Source of the DNA: Tanytarsus gracilentus
Taxonomy: Eukaryota > Arthropoda > Insecta > Diptera > Chironomidae
Assembly (NCBI GenBank): GCA_038502055.1
Contig: JAXRKN010000041.1
Span: forward strand, 3,763,501 to 3,827,500
DNA: 64,000 bases
Direction: 5' to 3'
Position numbers and translations under genes: made by a program
The notes under the pieces: model-generated
Seen by the model: the letters and a program-made list of their open reading frames with translations, nothing else
What the model was told of the DNA's origin: nothing
Databases searched by the model: none
Shown: in pieces, positions 1-12,900 of the stretch
How the letters are laid out: every line of letters begins with the position of its first letter
How positions within the stretch are numbered: position 1 is the stretch's first letter

Positions 1-375
1 GAAAGCTGCGCTGTCCAAGTTGAAAGGCTTGGTTTGCGTTAGCCACCACACAAAATTTTTAGAGAAGTTCCTAAGAAAAAATTTTGTAAAAGGAAACGTA
101 TTACAGTGCCTGAAAAATAGAGTGATGATAGAACACCCTTTGAAAAATAATTTTTGTTAAAAATGTGTTATCATTAATATATGTCTACGAGTATTTTGGA
201 TTTTTTCGTAATTTTTATTAGGATAAAAAATTATTAAAAAGTAGGTTGCAGAATTTAAGAAATTCCAGAGAAAAAAAAGCTCAGTATTTTTCCAAAAAAC
301 GTTCTCCAAAAATTCTGAAAAAAATATTCTCCAGAATTTTTCAGCTTGGACCAACGCAAACCAGCGCAGCTTTCG
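1..375. repeat. Inverted-repeat structure at the window edge
   Basis: The 13-mer GAAAGCTGCGCTG at positions 1-13 reappears reverse-complemented at about 363-375. Inside the ends, both sides also share a TCCAAGYTGAAA block and a GGTTTGCGTT block, but in swapped order. The interior is AT-rich and has no credible ORF. This looks like a small non-autonomous inverted-repeat transposon. The left flank is outside the window, so a target-site duplication cannot be tested and the element may extend further left. Confidence 0.4.
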
Positions 376-417
376 TCCTTACCGTAGTTCTGGCGTTAAT
401 CAAAAATAAAATAAATA

Positions 418-614
418 TATTAATATGCATATTATTGTGCATATTCTTAAAGTTGGATACTAATATGCACAATAATATGCACAATAATATGCATATTAAT
501 ATGCACAATAATATGCAACTCTAAAATATGCATATTAATATGCATACTTTCTAGCATATTAATATGCATATTATTGTGCATATTAATATGCATATTATTG
601 TGCGGTGTCCAAGT
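418..614. repeat. Palindromic array of AATATGCACAAT / ATATGCAT units
   Basis: The stretch is built almost entirely from alternating GCACAATAATATGC and ATATGCATATTAATATGCAT units. It reads in one orientation from about 455 to 518 and as the reverse complement from about 550 to 604, so the single strand can fold into a long hairpin. TTGGATAC at about 452 and GTGTCCAA at about 605-613 may be degenerate terminal repeats. ORFs through it encode a Met-His-Asn-rich periodic peptide and are by-products of the repeat. Confidence 0.6.
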
Positions 615-3600
615 CCCGCAACCATTCTTACTCGTCCTCATAACAGACGTCATCGATTTCAATATGACAAAATTGTGGATGTGTTCACAACGAAATCTCA
701 TTTCGTGACATTTTTGTATTTATGAATTTATTTGCTTTTTCTGATTTTTTTGATGTCGACGTCACGTGCGATAGAAATAGAACATTATGTGCTTGAGGAG
801 GATTTGTGGGTTCAACAATTGCGTGGGAAAATAAGTGATTTAATCAATAATGTTAAGGTTGTTGATTTTTGAGGTAATTTTAAAGGAGTTTTATTGATAT
901 TTAAAAATAAGATTTAAAGTCATGAAATAAATTAACGAAAATTATCGTGTACAAAGACTCATAAATCATCTTTTTTAAAATATAATTATAAATCTTTCTC
1001 CATCCCTCGACAATCAGCTCACAATTTTTGATATCAATTTCATTTTTCGCGGAAAAACTGTCTCGAATTTTAAAAAGCACACAAAATCAAGAAATGTCAA
1101 ATTATCTCGAGAATACTTCAAGGCAATAAATTTAATTAATTTAGGATTTGTAAGTGAGATTCGTCTCTCCATTTGCGAGGGGGTGCCTCTATAATTAACA
1201 AAGCTAACAAGAAGGTGAAATAAATTTTCCTCATCTTTAATTGCTTCCATTCGACAGATTGAAAAAGGTAGCGCGAGAAATGAATTAAATTAGGAGCGAA
1301 ATTTTTCGGAAGTAATTGGTAAAAATGGCGTTTATGAAAAATCAATTAAATGCTAATGATGTCCTTTTCGTAAAATTCCTCCAAGGGACTTAAATTCACA
1401 ACTTTAATTTTGTTTTGTAAAAAACTTTAAGATTGCCATCTGCAGACTTTTTTCATGTTCTTCTAATAATTACAACCGTTTAGTCCATAAATTGAAAAAT
1501 TTCTTCCGCACCCGAGTGTAACACCAACCTGTCACAGCCCGTAATTCTGACCTTAAATTACAAACCCCGCTGTCAATTTTCGTGCGTAAAGACATTTAAT
1601 GAAAATGTCAAAGAGAAAATTGTTACTTTCTATTGTGTATGATCGTGAAAACAACATATCAAGGTGGAAGAGAGAGAGAAGAAAATGGCAAGAATGAAAA
1701 TTTAATAAAATTAAAATTCGAGCCAGCTGATTTATGGCGTCTTCTGTGTATGTTGTAAATCACTTTTCGCATCTTCTATTATTATTTTTTGGTGTTGTTA
1801 ATGTGAAGTGACAAGCGCTTGTCGTCGATGTTCTTCTTAAAAGTTTTATGTACGCTTTTAACATACTGCAATGTGTCATGTAAATTAAAGGATGGAAGGT
1901 GAATAAACTCCAGTGATAATTATTTATATATAGAAATAATTAACGAAAATATTCTTAAAAGTTATCAAGTGGATGAAAACTCTTTAATTATGAATATTTG
2001 CATTTTTTATTGTTTTGCACCCTTTGAAAAAATGTAAACAAATAAATTTCTTAATTTTTTTGAGAAAACTTTTTCTTAAAGCGAAAAAATTCATTTTCAT
2101 TTCGCCAACAGCGAAACTTCATAAAAGTGTTTATTCAAGCTAGAATAACTCTCGCACATATAAATTGATAAGCTTCACAAATCTCTAGAGCGTCATATTT
2201 CTCAGAGCGAGATCTCAACCCATTTCATCCCTTTTTTCTCCGCCCATCGATTATGGTGTGCGGCGAAATGTTTATAAATAGAGCTCGATGGGGGATTTCT
2301 GTGGATATTTGTTGATATTATTAAGTGTTGATACAGATTGACCGTTTCTTCGGTTATTTAATTTGCGGAACAATGACCATGATAATGGCTTTGACTTTAT
2401 GACCTTTGCCATGCTCGAATAAATATCAACCAGATGAAAAATTATTGTTATTAATGGTCATGCCCCGAAATCTCATCAGCAATTGAGCATAATTGCTTAA
2501 TCCATTTGTTTTTCAGTGGTGAAAGTGGAAAAATAAATGTGCGTCATGGTAAACTCAATAAATGTGATTGATGACACGTTCAGATGAGATCCTGTGAGAA
2601 GAATGAGTGTTGTGTGCTGTTATGTGTGTATCAAGCGAGGTAACATGAGGAAATGCCTACAAGCAACATTAAGCTATCAATTTCCGATACTTTTGCTTCA
2701 TTTTCCTCAATCAACCTCGTTAGGAGGGTCGCTTTAAGATTTTACTTGTCTACTTCAGATGAAGGTTATGTTTTTTTGATGATTGAACTGCCGAACGTGA
2801 ATAATTTATTATGTTAATTATGGTGTCGGTTGGCAAAGCATTAAATGTAATTTAAAACTCTGGAATAATTAAAAATTCATAAAAATTTCACACGTTTTCA
2901 TCCCACTTTGTTTATCCCGAATTAAAATAATTTGATTCCTCAATCAAAAAATTATGACAATTATTAATTAAATTTTCCCACAAGAATTAATTAAAACTTT
3001 TAATCTGATTACTATTGAAAAGCATTTCAGCTAAAATATTTGTTAAAATTAATGATGAGCATTAACATTTTAATTGGTTATTTAGCTTTTTTAATTGATT
3101 TAAATTCAACCTGAAATAATATTTTTTTATTGGTTTTATGCATAAATTGAAAATTGTTTATATTTGATTCTATGTCAATGTTTATTGAACAAAAAGTTGA
3201 TTATTGTTTGTCACAGCACGACATTACACAATGTATTGGCAAACACAATATTGCCATTGTTGAATAACTGATGTGATGCCATTGAGTCAATATAAGCATT
3301 TTCCAGCATCTCGTTTATCATGTAATCGATTACTGAAAGTGCTCTGGATGTTGTAGAAACAAATATGAATGTGACTTAATCTCTGTCGCATTTAACTATC
3401 ATTCGACAGTGTGCTTTCGACTATCACTGCATTAATGTTATTTGAGTTATTCTGTAAATATTATTGTTGGATTAATTTTCAAATAAAAATTGTGAAGTTA
3501 AGAATTTCAACCGAAGAATTCACTTCTTGAATGATTTAAAATCCTTTCAAAGTTCACTAAAAAAATTGTCACATTCAACCTTCGAAGTCGACGAAAATTT

Positions 3601-3987
3601 TCCTTCTAAGAAAAGTTTGCAGACAGCCTTAAATAAAATTCCTCTTAAACTCATCCGAATTCGGCCATAAATTCTCTTAGAATAAACCTTTTACTGAAGC
3701 TCCACAAAACTTTTTATAGAAAAATGTCAATTTTCCGGCTTCTTTTTTTGCAGATAAAATATTTATTTTCCTAACGAACTCCAAAGTTTATAAAAATGTG
3801 AATCGAGATTTAGTGAAATAAAAATAATTTAATAAACTCATCATGGCTTACTAAAAATATTTTTAGTGCAAATTAAAAGCGATAAAAAAATTCAAAAGCA
3901 ACTAAAAAAAGATAAGAAAATTATCGCTATGAAAAAACTGGAAAAACTTCATCAGTGTGATTTTTGTTTAATTTGAGTCACTCGAAG
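615..3987. other. Non-coding region upstream of the GPCR
   Basis: This is AT-rich sequence with many stops in all frames and no recognisable coding segment. It presumably contains the promoter and 5' untranslated region of the receptor gene that starts at 3988. Apart from the TATA-like motif listed separately, nothing specific is recognisable here. Confidence 0.4.
2273..2280 (+). promoter_or_regulatory. TATAAATA box-like motif upstream of the GPCR
   Basis: TATAAATA is followed at once by a locally GC-richer stretch (GAGCTCGATGGGGG). It lies 1.7 kb upstream of the receptor start codon on the same strand. In such AT-rich DNA the motif arises often by chance. No initiator or downstream promoter element is evident, so this is only a candidate core promoter. 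Confidence 0.15.
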
Positions 3988-6900
3988 ATGTTTCAAACAA
4001 TCACGACCACAATTTCTCCAATTTGGGTTGGATTTGCGAATGCGACAACGACGACAGCAGTTCAACCGACAACTTTGGATCTCAATGCGACGACAATTTT
4101 TGCGAATGCCAGTCTCGTTGACGATGCCAGTAACGACACAACTTTATATCACATGTGCGATCCGAGCAATCCCGAATTTAACTGCTCCGTCGATGACTTT
4201 CTGAGCTTTTATTTAGGTGCCAAACAAATGCCATTAGAGACGGCAATATGGGTGAGTTCAAATGAATTTATTTATTAATTTAATGGATGAGTCTGAATGA
4301 ACGACAATGCAATTAAGAAGCTGTTTTACGACCTCCAAAATGTGTATTTGAGAATTTATTTAATTTATGGAGATTAAAGTTGTGTCTCGTGGCTAGACAA
4401 ATAGTTGTGGGTCAAGTCGGAGGGTCGTCTGGGGGCGAGATGATAAATTAAATATGCAAGAGAAAACAAAAACTTTTGCTGCTATTTTTAAAAATAAATT
4501 TATCAAAATTATTGCAAAAATTTATTTCAAAATTAAATTTATTTTTTAAAAATTTAAAAAATATCTCAAGAGACTTAAGAGGTTTCAAGTCTTCTTCATG
4601 ACTCGAGAACAAAAGAGTTTTGAAAATTTAATTAAACGCCATGCGAATTGTGAATCGTGTGGCTTCCAACGAAGCGGATAATAACTCGTTAATTAAAAAT
4701 GTACGAATAAATTTAATATAAAAAATTTCTTCTCGTGAAATGATTAATTAATTTTTACGAGCCATAATTGATAAGTCTGAAATATTTTTTTCTGGTAAAT
4801 TGAAACTCGCGGTGAATTTTTGGGAGTCATCGAAGATAAAAATTGGAGTGGGTGAAATTGAATGAAGATTATTTTCTCGTGATTTAATTATGAGGGTGAG
4901 AAAATTATTGTCAATGATTTAATTTCTTAAAGTATTTTTTCAAAATATGCCAAAACTTCAAAAAATTATTTGATCAAAATATTTTCGAACATTTTCAACA
5001 AATCTTTCTAAATTTCCTTATTCATTTTTAAATCAGTCATTTCCATTCTAACCTCTTATACAAAAGCCCTTTCTTCTTCATCTTATGCAAGAAGAAAAAA
5101 CTTTTTTGTTTACTCTCAGCTGTTTTTCCTACCATCACGCTCTATCGCCTTAATTTTTTGCTTACCATCATGAAAAGTGAATATTTCTCATCCAACATAA
5201 AGTACACAAACAAAAAATGCAAATTTTATTTTATCTCCTACCACGTGAGCTTTAAATAAAGCGTAATGTAATTTACATTTTCTCGAGTCCTAAAGCGTTG
5301 TCATTTTTAAGGTATTACGCTTTGTTGATATTTCGTCAAAATTATAATCAAGTTGAGACATTTTTGAAATTTTTTTAAAATGAAAATTTAAAATTTTTGA
5401 TGAATTGATTTTTTTAAAAAATCTTAATTTTCAAAATCTTAAATGTCTTTCCCTTGCTTCCAAAAAAGGTGAATTTTTCTTCTTAATCTTTCTTCATTCA
5501 ACATTGTCGTTCTCAATTTTTTTCCTCTCTTATTGTCATCGCAAGAAATGATAAAGGAAAGTCGTGAAAAATCGTCCCGACATTAATGTTTTCGCCTTTA
5601 CACTGAAACAGCTTTCATACATATCCTCCGGTATTTGTGATGTCGACTACATCCTGACTTATTTCACTTTCTTTCTGCGCCTTAAATGATTTACTGCATT
5701 ACTATTGATTTTCACATATTTCCTCCTCTTTTTCTCTCGAGAAACAAGACGAGGGAAGAACAAAAAGATTCAATGATAAAATTGGCGAGTTACAACAAAA
5801 GAACATTTGATTTTCGCAAGGGATGGCCGATTTATATTTTAAAATTACTCATTCCTGAGTGACTTTTCTCCATGGACTAAGATCACTAATGATTACTTGA
5901 TTTTCATCCTTCGAGTATATTCTACTTGTATATGCATCCAATTTCTATCTTTAATATTGTTCATCATTCAAAGCATGAAGTCAGCTCGTGTAGTTCAAGT
6001 TCAGTGATGAAAGGCAAGGAAGAAAAAAATAGCTAATAAAAAATTTTCCTTACATTCTAGGTAACGATTCTTTTTGTAATTGTGTTCGTGACTGGCGTGC
6101 TGGGCAATGTGATCGTATGCGTTGTCATAGTTAAGAATGCATCAATGCACACAGCAACCAACTACTACCTTTTCAGTCTTGCCGTCTCCGATTTGCTCTT
6201 CCTCATGATGGGTGAGTAATTTTATTGAGATTTCTTGATGATGAAAATTTAAATAAAATTGTTTTACATTTTTTTATAATGCCCTAATTTAAAATCCATC
6301 AACATTTTATTTAACCTCTTTTCAAAATCGTTTGTTAAATTGACTCAATTGTTTAAAATAATTTTTAAATTTATCTGTAAACGCTTTTCAACCTCCATAT
6401 TTCAATGAAGCGAATGTATTGTTTATTTTTCCATCGCAATTTTCGGCCTTAATCGAAAAATCCTTTTTTGAGTATCACATTATGGATTTTCATCTTTATG
6501 ATAATCCTTGGTTAGCATAGTAACGAAATATGAATAAAATAATTTTGCTTTTCAAACAGTTTAAAGGCATGTAATCGTTTTAATGGTGTATGAGGATTTT
6601 CTGACTAACGTGAATCATCAAAATATTTGAAGAGTTGCTATAAAAATTTAATTTAGCATCGTGACAATGTTTTTTTAACTTTTTGATGAGTTGCTAGAAT
6701 TTTATATGAAAAGTTTGAATTTAAGCATTTCTGAGTTTTAAAAATGATCAATTTTACAAGGGGGAAACAACTTCAAATTTTGGTCAAAAAAATGTTGGAA
6801 AATGTTGACAAATGTTGGAAAATCTTGAAGAATGTTGAAAAATGTTGGAGAATGTTGGAAAATGTTGGAGAATGTTTGAAAATGTTGGGCTGATTTTGGA

Positions 6901-9900
6901 GTTGTTTCCCCCTTGCAATTTTATATACGGATTTTAAATTTAATCCTTGACTCTTAAAATCCTCGAGTCTTAAAATATTTAAAGTATTTATCACAATAAA
7001 TACTAATTGAATACAAATTTCATCGCATCACTGAATCCATACCCAAATTACTTGCCTCTTCACGTTGAACTTACAAGGATCATTTTGCATGCATAATTTA
7101 ACTCTAAAATCCCTTTTTCACATTTTCACGTGCTCAAAATCTACTAATTGAGCAGCAATTTAATATTTAACCTTCGATGTGAAAAGTTAATGAACCTTCT
7201 TTCTACTTCGAAACACAAGTTCAAGATTTTAAGGATAAAAATCACCAATCAAGATTGAAAGGGTTTGAGAACTTTTATTGAATACGATGAATTTTAATTA
7301 GCAAATGAGTCCTGAATAAACAAGAAATTTCTTTCAAAGCAAAGAAAGAATTCTCCAAGGAGTGAAAACTTTTGATTCTAAAATATATTTTTTAAAATTT
7401 TGAATTTTAAAATTTAAATTTTAAATATTTTAAACTTTAAAAATTTCATCTTTTGGTAATTTTTAAAAAATTCAGTTCCCTTGATAAATTTTTTAACAAT
7501 TCAAAATTTTTATATATCCGAACTTTTTCCATGTAATATGTAAAGAGCTTTCTCAAGAGCTTTAAGTGAAGCCCTCTCACATCCGAGTGAATTTTTTGCT
7601 TATTATTCACTCAGAAATTCTCTTTTTGTGTACACCGCGTGCCAGAGCGGATCACTTTAAACGAGAAAAACCAAAAAAATTGTTTTATTATCTTCGCATA
7701 AATAACAAAGGGAAAGTTTGCCTTTTTACGGTCGCCGGTTTATGTATGCGAGTGAGACCAATCATATAATCATATTTATATGCAGCTCGATGGAGAGTGA
7801 ACCATAAAAATGTTAACGGCGTAAGAGAGAAAATGTGTTAAAAGCCGGACATAAAAGCATGATGATTTTAATGGAAACGTCATTCAATATGCAGAGTGAG
7901 ATGAACGTGTTGGGAATTCATGAGTTTTTTTTGAGGTGTTGCTTAGAAAAGTGAAATTTAAAAAAAGTGAAATTCTAAATTTAAATATATTTAATCTAAA
8001 AGTCAACACTTTTACATTCGATAAAATGTATAATTAAAATTTACTCTTCAAAAATTTAGTTTTTAATAACTTTTCACTGCTTCACATCTAAAACTTTTAT
8101 CGTCATGATGATGAGGATGTTGATAATTTAAAGCAAAAACTTTTTACCCTCTCCCCTCAATTATCTCGAAAGTTTCTAACAACAAATTAATTTTCCATCA
8201 ACCAGAAGCGGATGAGTCAATTAAAGAAAAAACTTTGTTATAAGTTTGAGCAATAAAACTTGACTCGATGGGAATAAAAAATATTTTAGAGACGCAAAAA
8301 CTATAATCTGAATTTTATGAGCGTGAAAATTCAATTAAGAGATTGGGTGATTAAAAATGTTATGACTTCATGTTTCTAACAGCTTTTGGGGATTTATTAA
8401 TAATTCTTTTGTGTCTTAAAAGATTATTGAAATTTTTGTCTGACTGAAAATTTTCCTTGTTAATTTTTTCATTGATGAAAACTTTTGAATACTTTTAATT
8501 AATAAAATGTTTGTTAAAAGTTTTTCAAAATATTAACACTTTCATACTTGTAGAAATTTTGTGCTGAAAATTTATAATCCGTCGAATTAAATCCATTTCT
8601 ATGTTAAAATTTAATTTTCTTGTAAAATTTAACTAAATTCTTAGTTATCGATTTAATAATATCTAAATTAATTTTAACTTTGACATGTTTCAAATTTCAG
8701 TGATTCAACAAGTTTCCATGTAATTTCTTTAGTCCAATTTGATTTAGATATTAATCGAACACCAAAGCAAAGCATTTTGAATCATCCGATTAATTTTTAT
8801 CTCAACCCAAAAGTTTCTTTTGAATGTCCTTAAAATAGACGGACAGGAATTTTAGTATCTAAAGTTAAAATAAATTCTTAAATGTCAACAAAGGAAAATT
8901 ATTGTGCACAATAAAAAAATCTCGCTTCACCCTTTTCACAAAAGTTAAAATTTATTTATGGTTTTAGCTTTTTGAGAAACAAAATTTTTTGTATATAAAG
9001 AGCAAAAACTCTGGAGATTATTGAAATGTAAAATATTTCACTCTTGGTATGTAAATTTTAGGGTTGACGTTTAAAAAGTTCATATGTATGGAATTAAATT
9101 GTTTTAAATTTAAGAAAGTTTTTTGCGTTTATAAAAATAATTTTACATAAAAGCTAAATTTTTATTATTACTCTCAGTCACTTTTTTTCGTTAAGTGTAT
9201 TCACCATAAGAATATAAATAAGAAACCACACAACGCATTTTATCTTCTTTATGTTGTCACTTTTTGAGTACAACCTTGAGTGATTTTTATCTCTTATACA
9301 AGTTCTCGTTAAGCAAACGAAAGGTAAAAAGTGAAGAATATTTGACGTGAGAAAAACGAAAAGTGTCGCACATTATCAGCATTAAAAATGCAAGAGAAGA
9401 AATTGATAAAAAAGACGAAAACTTAATAAGAATCAAAAAAAAATTCTTTAACCATTAAATTTGGGAATTAAAAATTTAAATCTGTAGGATTTAAAATTAT
9501 TAAAATTAAATGACGTTTAATAAAAATCTAAAATTACCTAATCAATTTTTTAAATTTTTCCAAAAATTGCCACTCCTTGATTTTCTCCTTCCTTTGTTTA
9601 ATGTTAAAAATGAAACATGCAGTTAACAAAATCCAGATTCAACACAAATAAATTCACCCTCCGCTGTGTTTTCTTTCCTCGAGAAAGAAAGAAATTTCAC
9701 ATGAGTCATGAGATCTGAAATTTATGAGCTTTTTTAGCAATTTCATTAAATCGTTTTTCTTTCACTTCCTTTACTGTTTTTAGCGTAACCCACAAAGTGG
9801 TGTAACGCTTATATGCTCGTGATTCCGTCCGTCTGCACAAGCAAGATCTCGGTCCCTGGACCAGCTAGAGACTTCTAGTTTTCGCCAGATGGTAGCTCTT

Positions 9901-12900
9901 AGGGTCTTTATGTGCAGGCACTGACTATTTTTTGAGTCATGACCTATGGTCGTGCCATGGACGGCCATAACGTCCATTTTTCATACAAATTTTCTCTTAT
10001 ATGGCTTCATGGGTATCGTTGAACTCGTGATTGGACCAGAAATCGATTGGCATTGATTCGTAACTTGACCAGGAATCGATTGACATACATGATTTTTCGA
10101 GTCGTGACCTATGGTCGTGCCACAGACAGCCAAAATGTCCATTTTTCAGAACTATGGCTTCATGGGTATCGTTGAACTCGTGATTGGACCAGGAATCGAT
10201 TGATATAGATGATTTTTGAGGAATGTCCATCATAGACGGCCAGTAGTGCCACGGACAGCCAAAATGTCCATTTTTCAGAACTATGGCTTCATGGGTATCG
10301 TTGAACTCGTAATTAACCAGGAATCGAATGGCATTGATGATTTTTGATGAATGTCCATCATGGACGGCCAGTAGTGCCACGGACAGCCATAATGTCCATT
10401 TTTCAGAACTATGGCTTCATGGGTATCGTTGAACTCGTGATTGGACCAGGAATCTATTGACATAGATGATTTTTGAAGAATGGTCGAACAGGACTGCCAC
10501 GGACAGCCAAAGTGTCCGGATTGACTTAAACTCATTTTTTATGCACTTGATTTTCAAACACTGATCTGTTACAAGTGGGTTACGCGGCAACACCCACGTG
10601 TGTGTTTTGAAACATTTTTTTTTTGTGTATTGAAAATTGTGTAAATGTGAATGCGTAAAATGTGCATGATCATAAAATGGGAAGAATTGAAAAGGAATTT
10701 TCAGTGAAATTATTTCACTTTAAAAGCTTCCGTTTAAAAGAGAATTCTTCTTTGTTCAGAGAAATTTTATAATGTAGGTATTTACCTCCTTGAAAATTGC
10801 AATTTCAGTACATGATGCTTTGAAAATTGTGCAAGTTTTTTATCAGTTGATTATTAAAGAGAATTTAAACTTTATGTTGATCAAAAATTTAAGCGAAATA
10901 ATTTTTAAACATACCAAATTTTTTTCATCAATGAAAAGCTTTGATTAAATTTTTATGCATTATTTTCAAAATTTTTTAAAAGTTTTAAATTTTACGCAAA
11001 TGCAAATGTAAACTTTTTGAAACTCGCCGAAACTTTTTTAACCAAAAATAAATTCACAAAATTTTTTTAATTGAGGAGCAAATTTTTCTTTTCAAAGTCT
11101 TCTTAAAAGTTTAACCGAAGAATTTTTCTCCTCAAAGCCGATTAAAATTACTTCTGAAGTACTTTAAACGGAAACAATTTTCATCATTAAAAAATTAGCT
11201 AAATGTAAATTAATCTTGTTCAGTTATGACTTGATAATTAACTCATTAAATAATTTTTCTATTTTACACTAGGCTTACCCTATGATTTAAGTCTGTACTG
11301 GCATCAATATCCATACAATCTTGGATTAACATTCTGTAAAATGAGAGCCTTAATATCGGAAGCGTGAGTAGCACTTTAAATTGCCTTCATTAAAATTTAT
11401 TTATTTTCTCATCATCATCAACCGTGCACCACTCCAGATCGACTTATGTAAGCGTCCTCACAATAGTCGCATTCTCGATGGAGAGATTTCTTGCGATATG
11501 TCATCCGCTCCACTTGTACACCATGTCAGGCCTGCAGCGTGCTGTGCGCATAATTGCTGCTTTATGGCTCCTCAGCTTCGCCAGTGCTGTGCCTTTTGCC
11601 GTATTCACCAAAATTCATTACTTGAAATATCCAAAGAGTGAGTAGTCATTTAAGAGTGTGCAGCACGAGCTGCCATTATCTCGAGTCATCCCATGGCAAT
11701 GAATAATAATCGACTTATTATAACGCACCCACTCGATTTAAGTGTAAAAAGTATTTTTTATTAAATTTTGAGAATATCCATTGAAAATTTGAAAAAGTTT
11801 TCAATCAAGTCACACCCATTGAACTAATCGATAACTGATGAGATTTAAATTACTAATCCACTTCATCACTCCACGTGTAGCTTCTCAAGAAATACCAGAT
11901 TCCGCATTCTGCGCCATGCTCGACAACCCCGACAAATTTCCACTGTGGGAAGTCTCAACATGCGTCTTCTTCACCTTTCCAATGTTGATCATGGTGGTCC
12001 TTTACAGTCGTATGGGATTAAAAATTCGCTCACGATCGAGGCATACGCTGGCATTAGGTGAGTCTCACTCCACATTTCGCGGAAGTTTATTTGTTTCAAT
12101 AAAACTTAATTGTTATTATCGTTTTGCTGTGGCATCGCAAACAAATTGCTTTCTTGTATGATTTTTTTATGATTTCACCGCATTTCGTTCTGAAATTTCT
12201 GACGGTTTTGTCGCTTAACGCATTCCAGCAGTCGAGGAGGGGAGTAAAATAAAATTATTTTTCATTTTATGACGCGACTGTAAATTTTTCTTCACTTTTA
12301 AGATTTTTTTTCGGCTTTTTCATGGAGTGACAATAAAATTTGTCATCTAAATGTTTTTTATATGCTGTAAAAGATGGAAGAACTTTTTTGAATGTTGAAT
12401 GTAATTTAGAAAAATTTCCAAAACTTTTCTAACTGGGTCAATTCTCATTTTAACTAAAAATGGTGTCATAAAAGGAAATTTTTCTGTCATTGTTGTTTAT
12501 TGTGCCACAATTCATTTCTTTTCCGTTTTCTTCTCGCCCATTTTTATTACCCCTTAAAATTGCTAGGCGTACAGCAAGGATCAATTCATGGCGAATCGAA
12601 ACAGACGCAGTCACGAAAGGCAATCATAAGGATGTTAGGTAAGGAGATTTATATTCAATATATATTTTGTGATAATTCATTATTATGACGTCAAAGTGAT
12701 TAGTTGGGGGGTAATTAATTTTACAGCAAGGGTTTTGTGAATTTGGATCTGGATAAAAATCATTCGTGGTTATATGATAAATTATCAAAAATACAAAAGG
12801 TTAAATTTTTTAATTTCTAGCAAAAAAGTTGACTTTCAAAAATCCAAACTTTTTACAGTCTTTGTAACTTTTCCCTTTTATGTTTGAAATATTTTAATAA

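Noticed and set aside
3964..3987. Upstream extension of the GPCR start at TTG
   Set aside because: The extra codons begin with TTG, not ATG. The first in-frame ATG at 3988 is followed by a normal extracellular N-terminus.
9997..10535. Minus-strand ORFs with repeated NDTHEAIVLKNGHFGCPW peptide
   Set aside because: They are translations of the 128-bp minisatellite inside a TIR element in an intron. No domain, signal peptide or splice context supports a gene.
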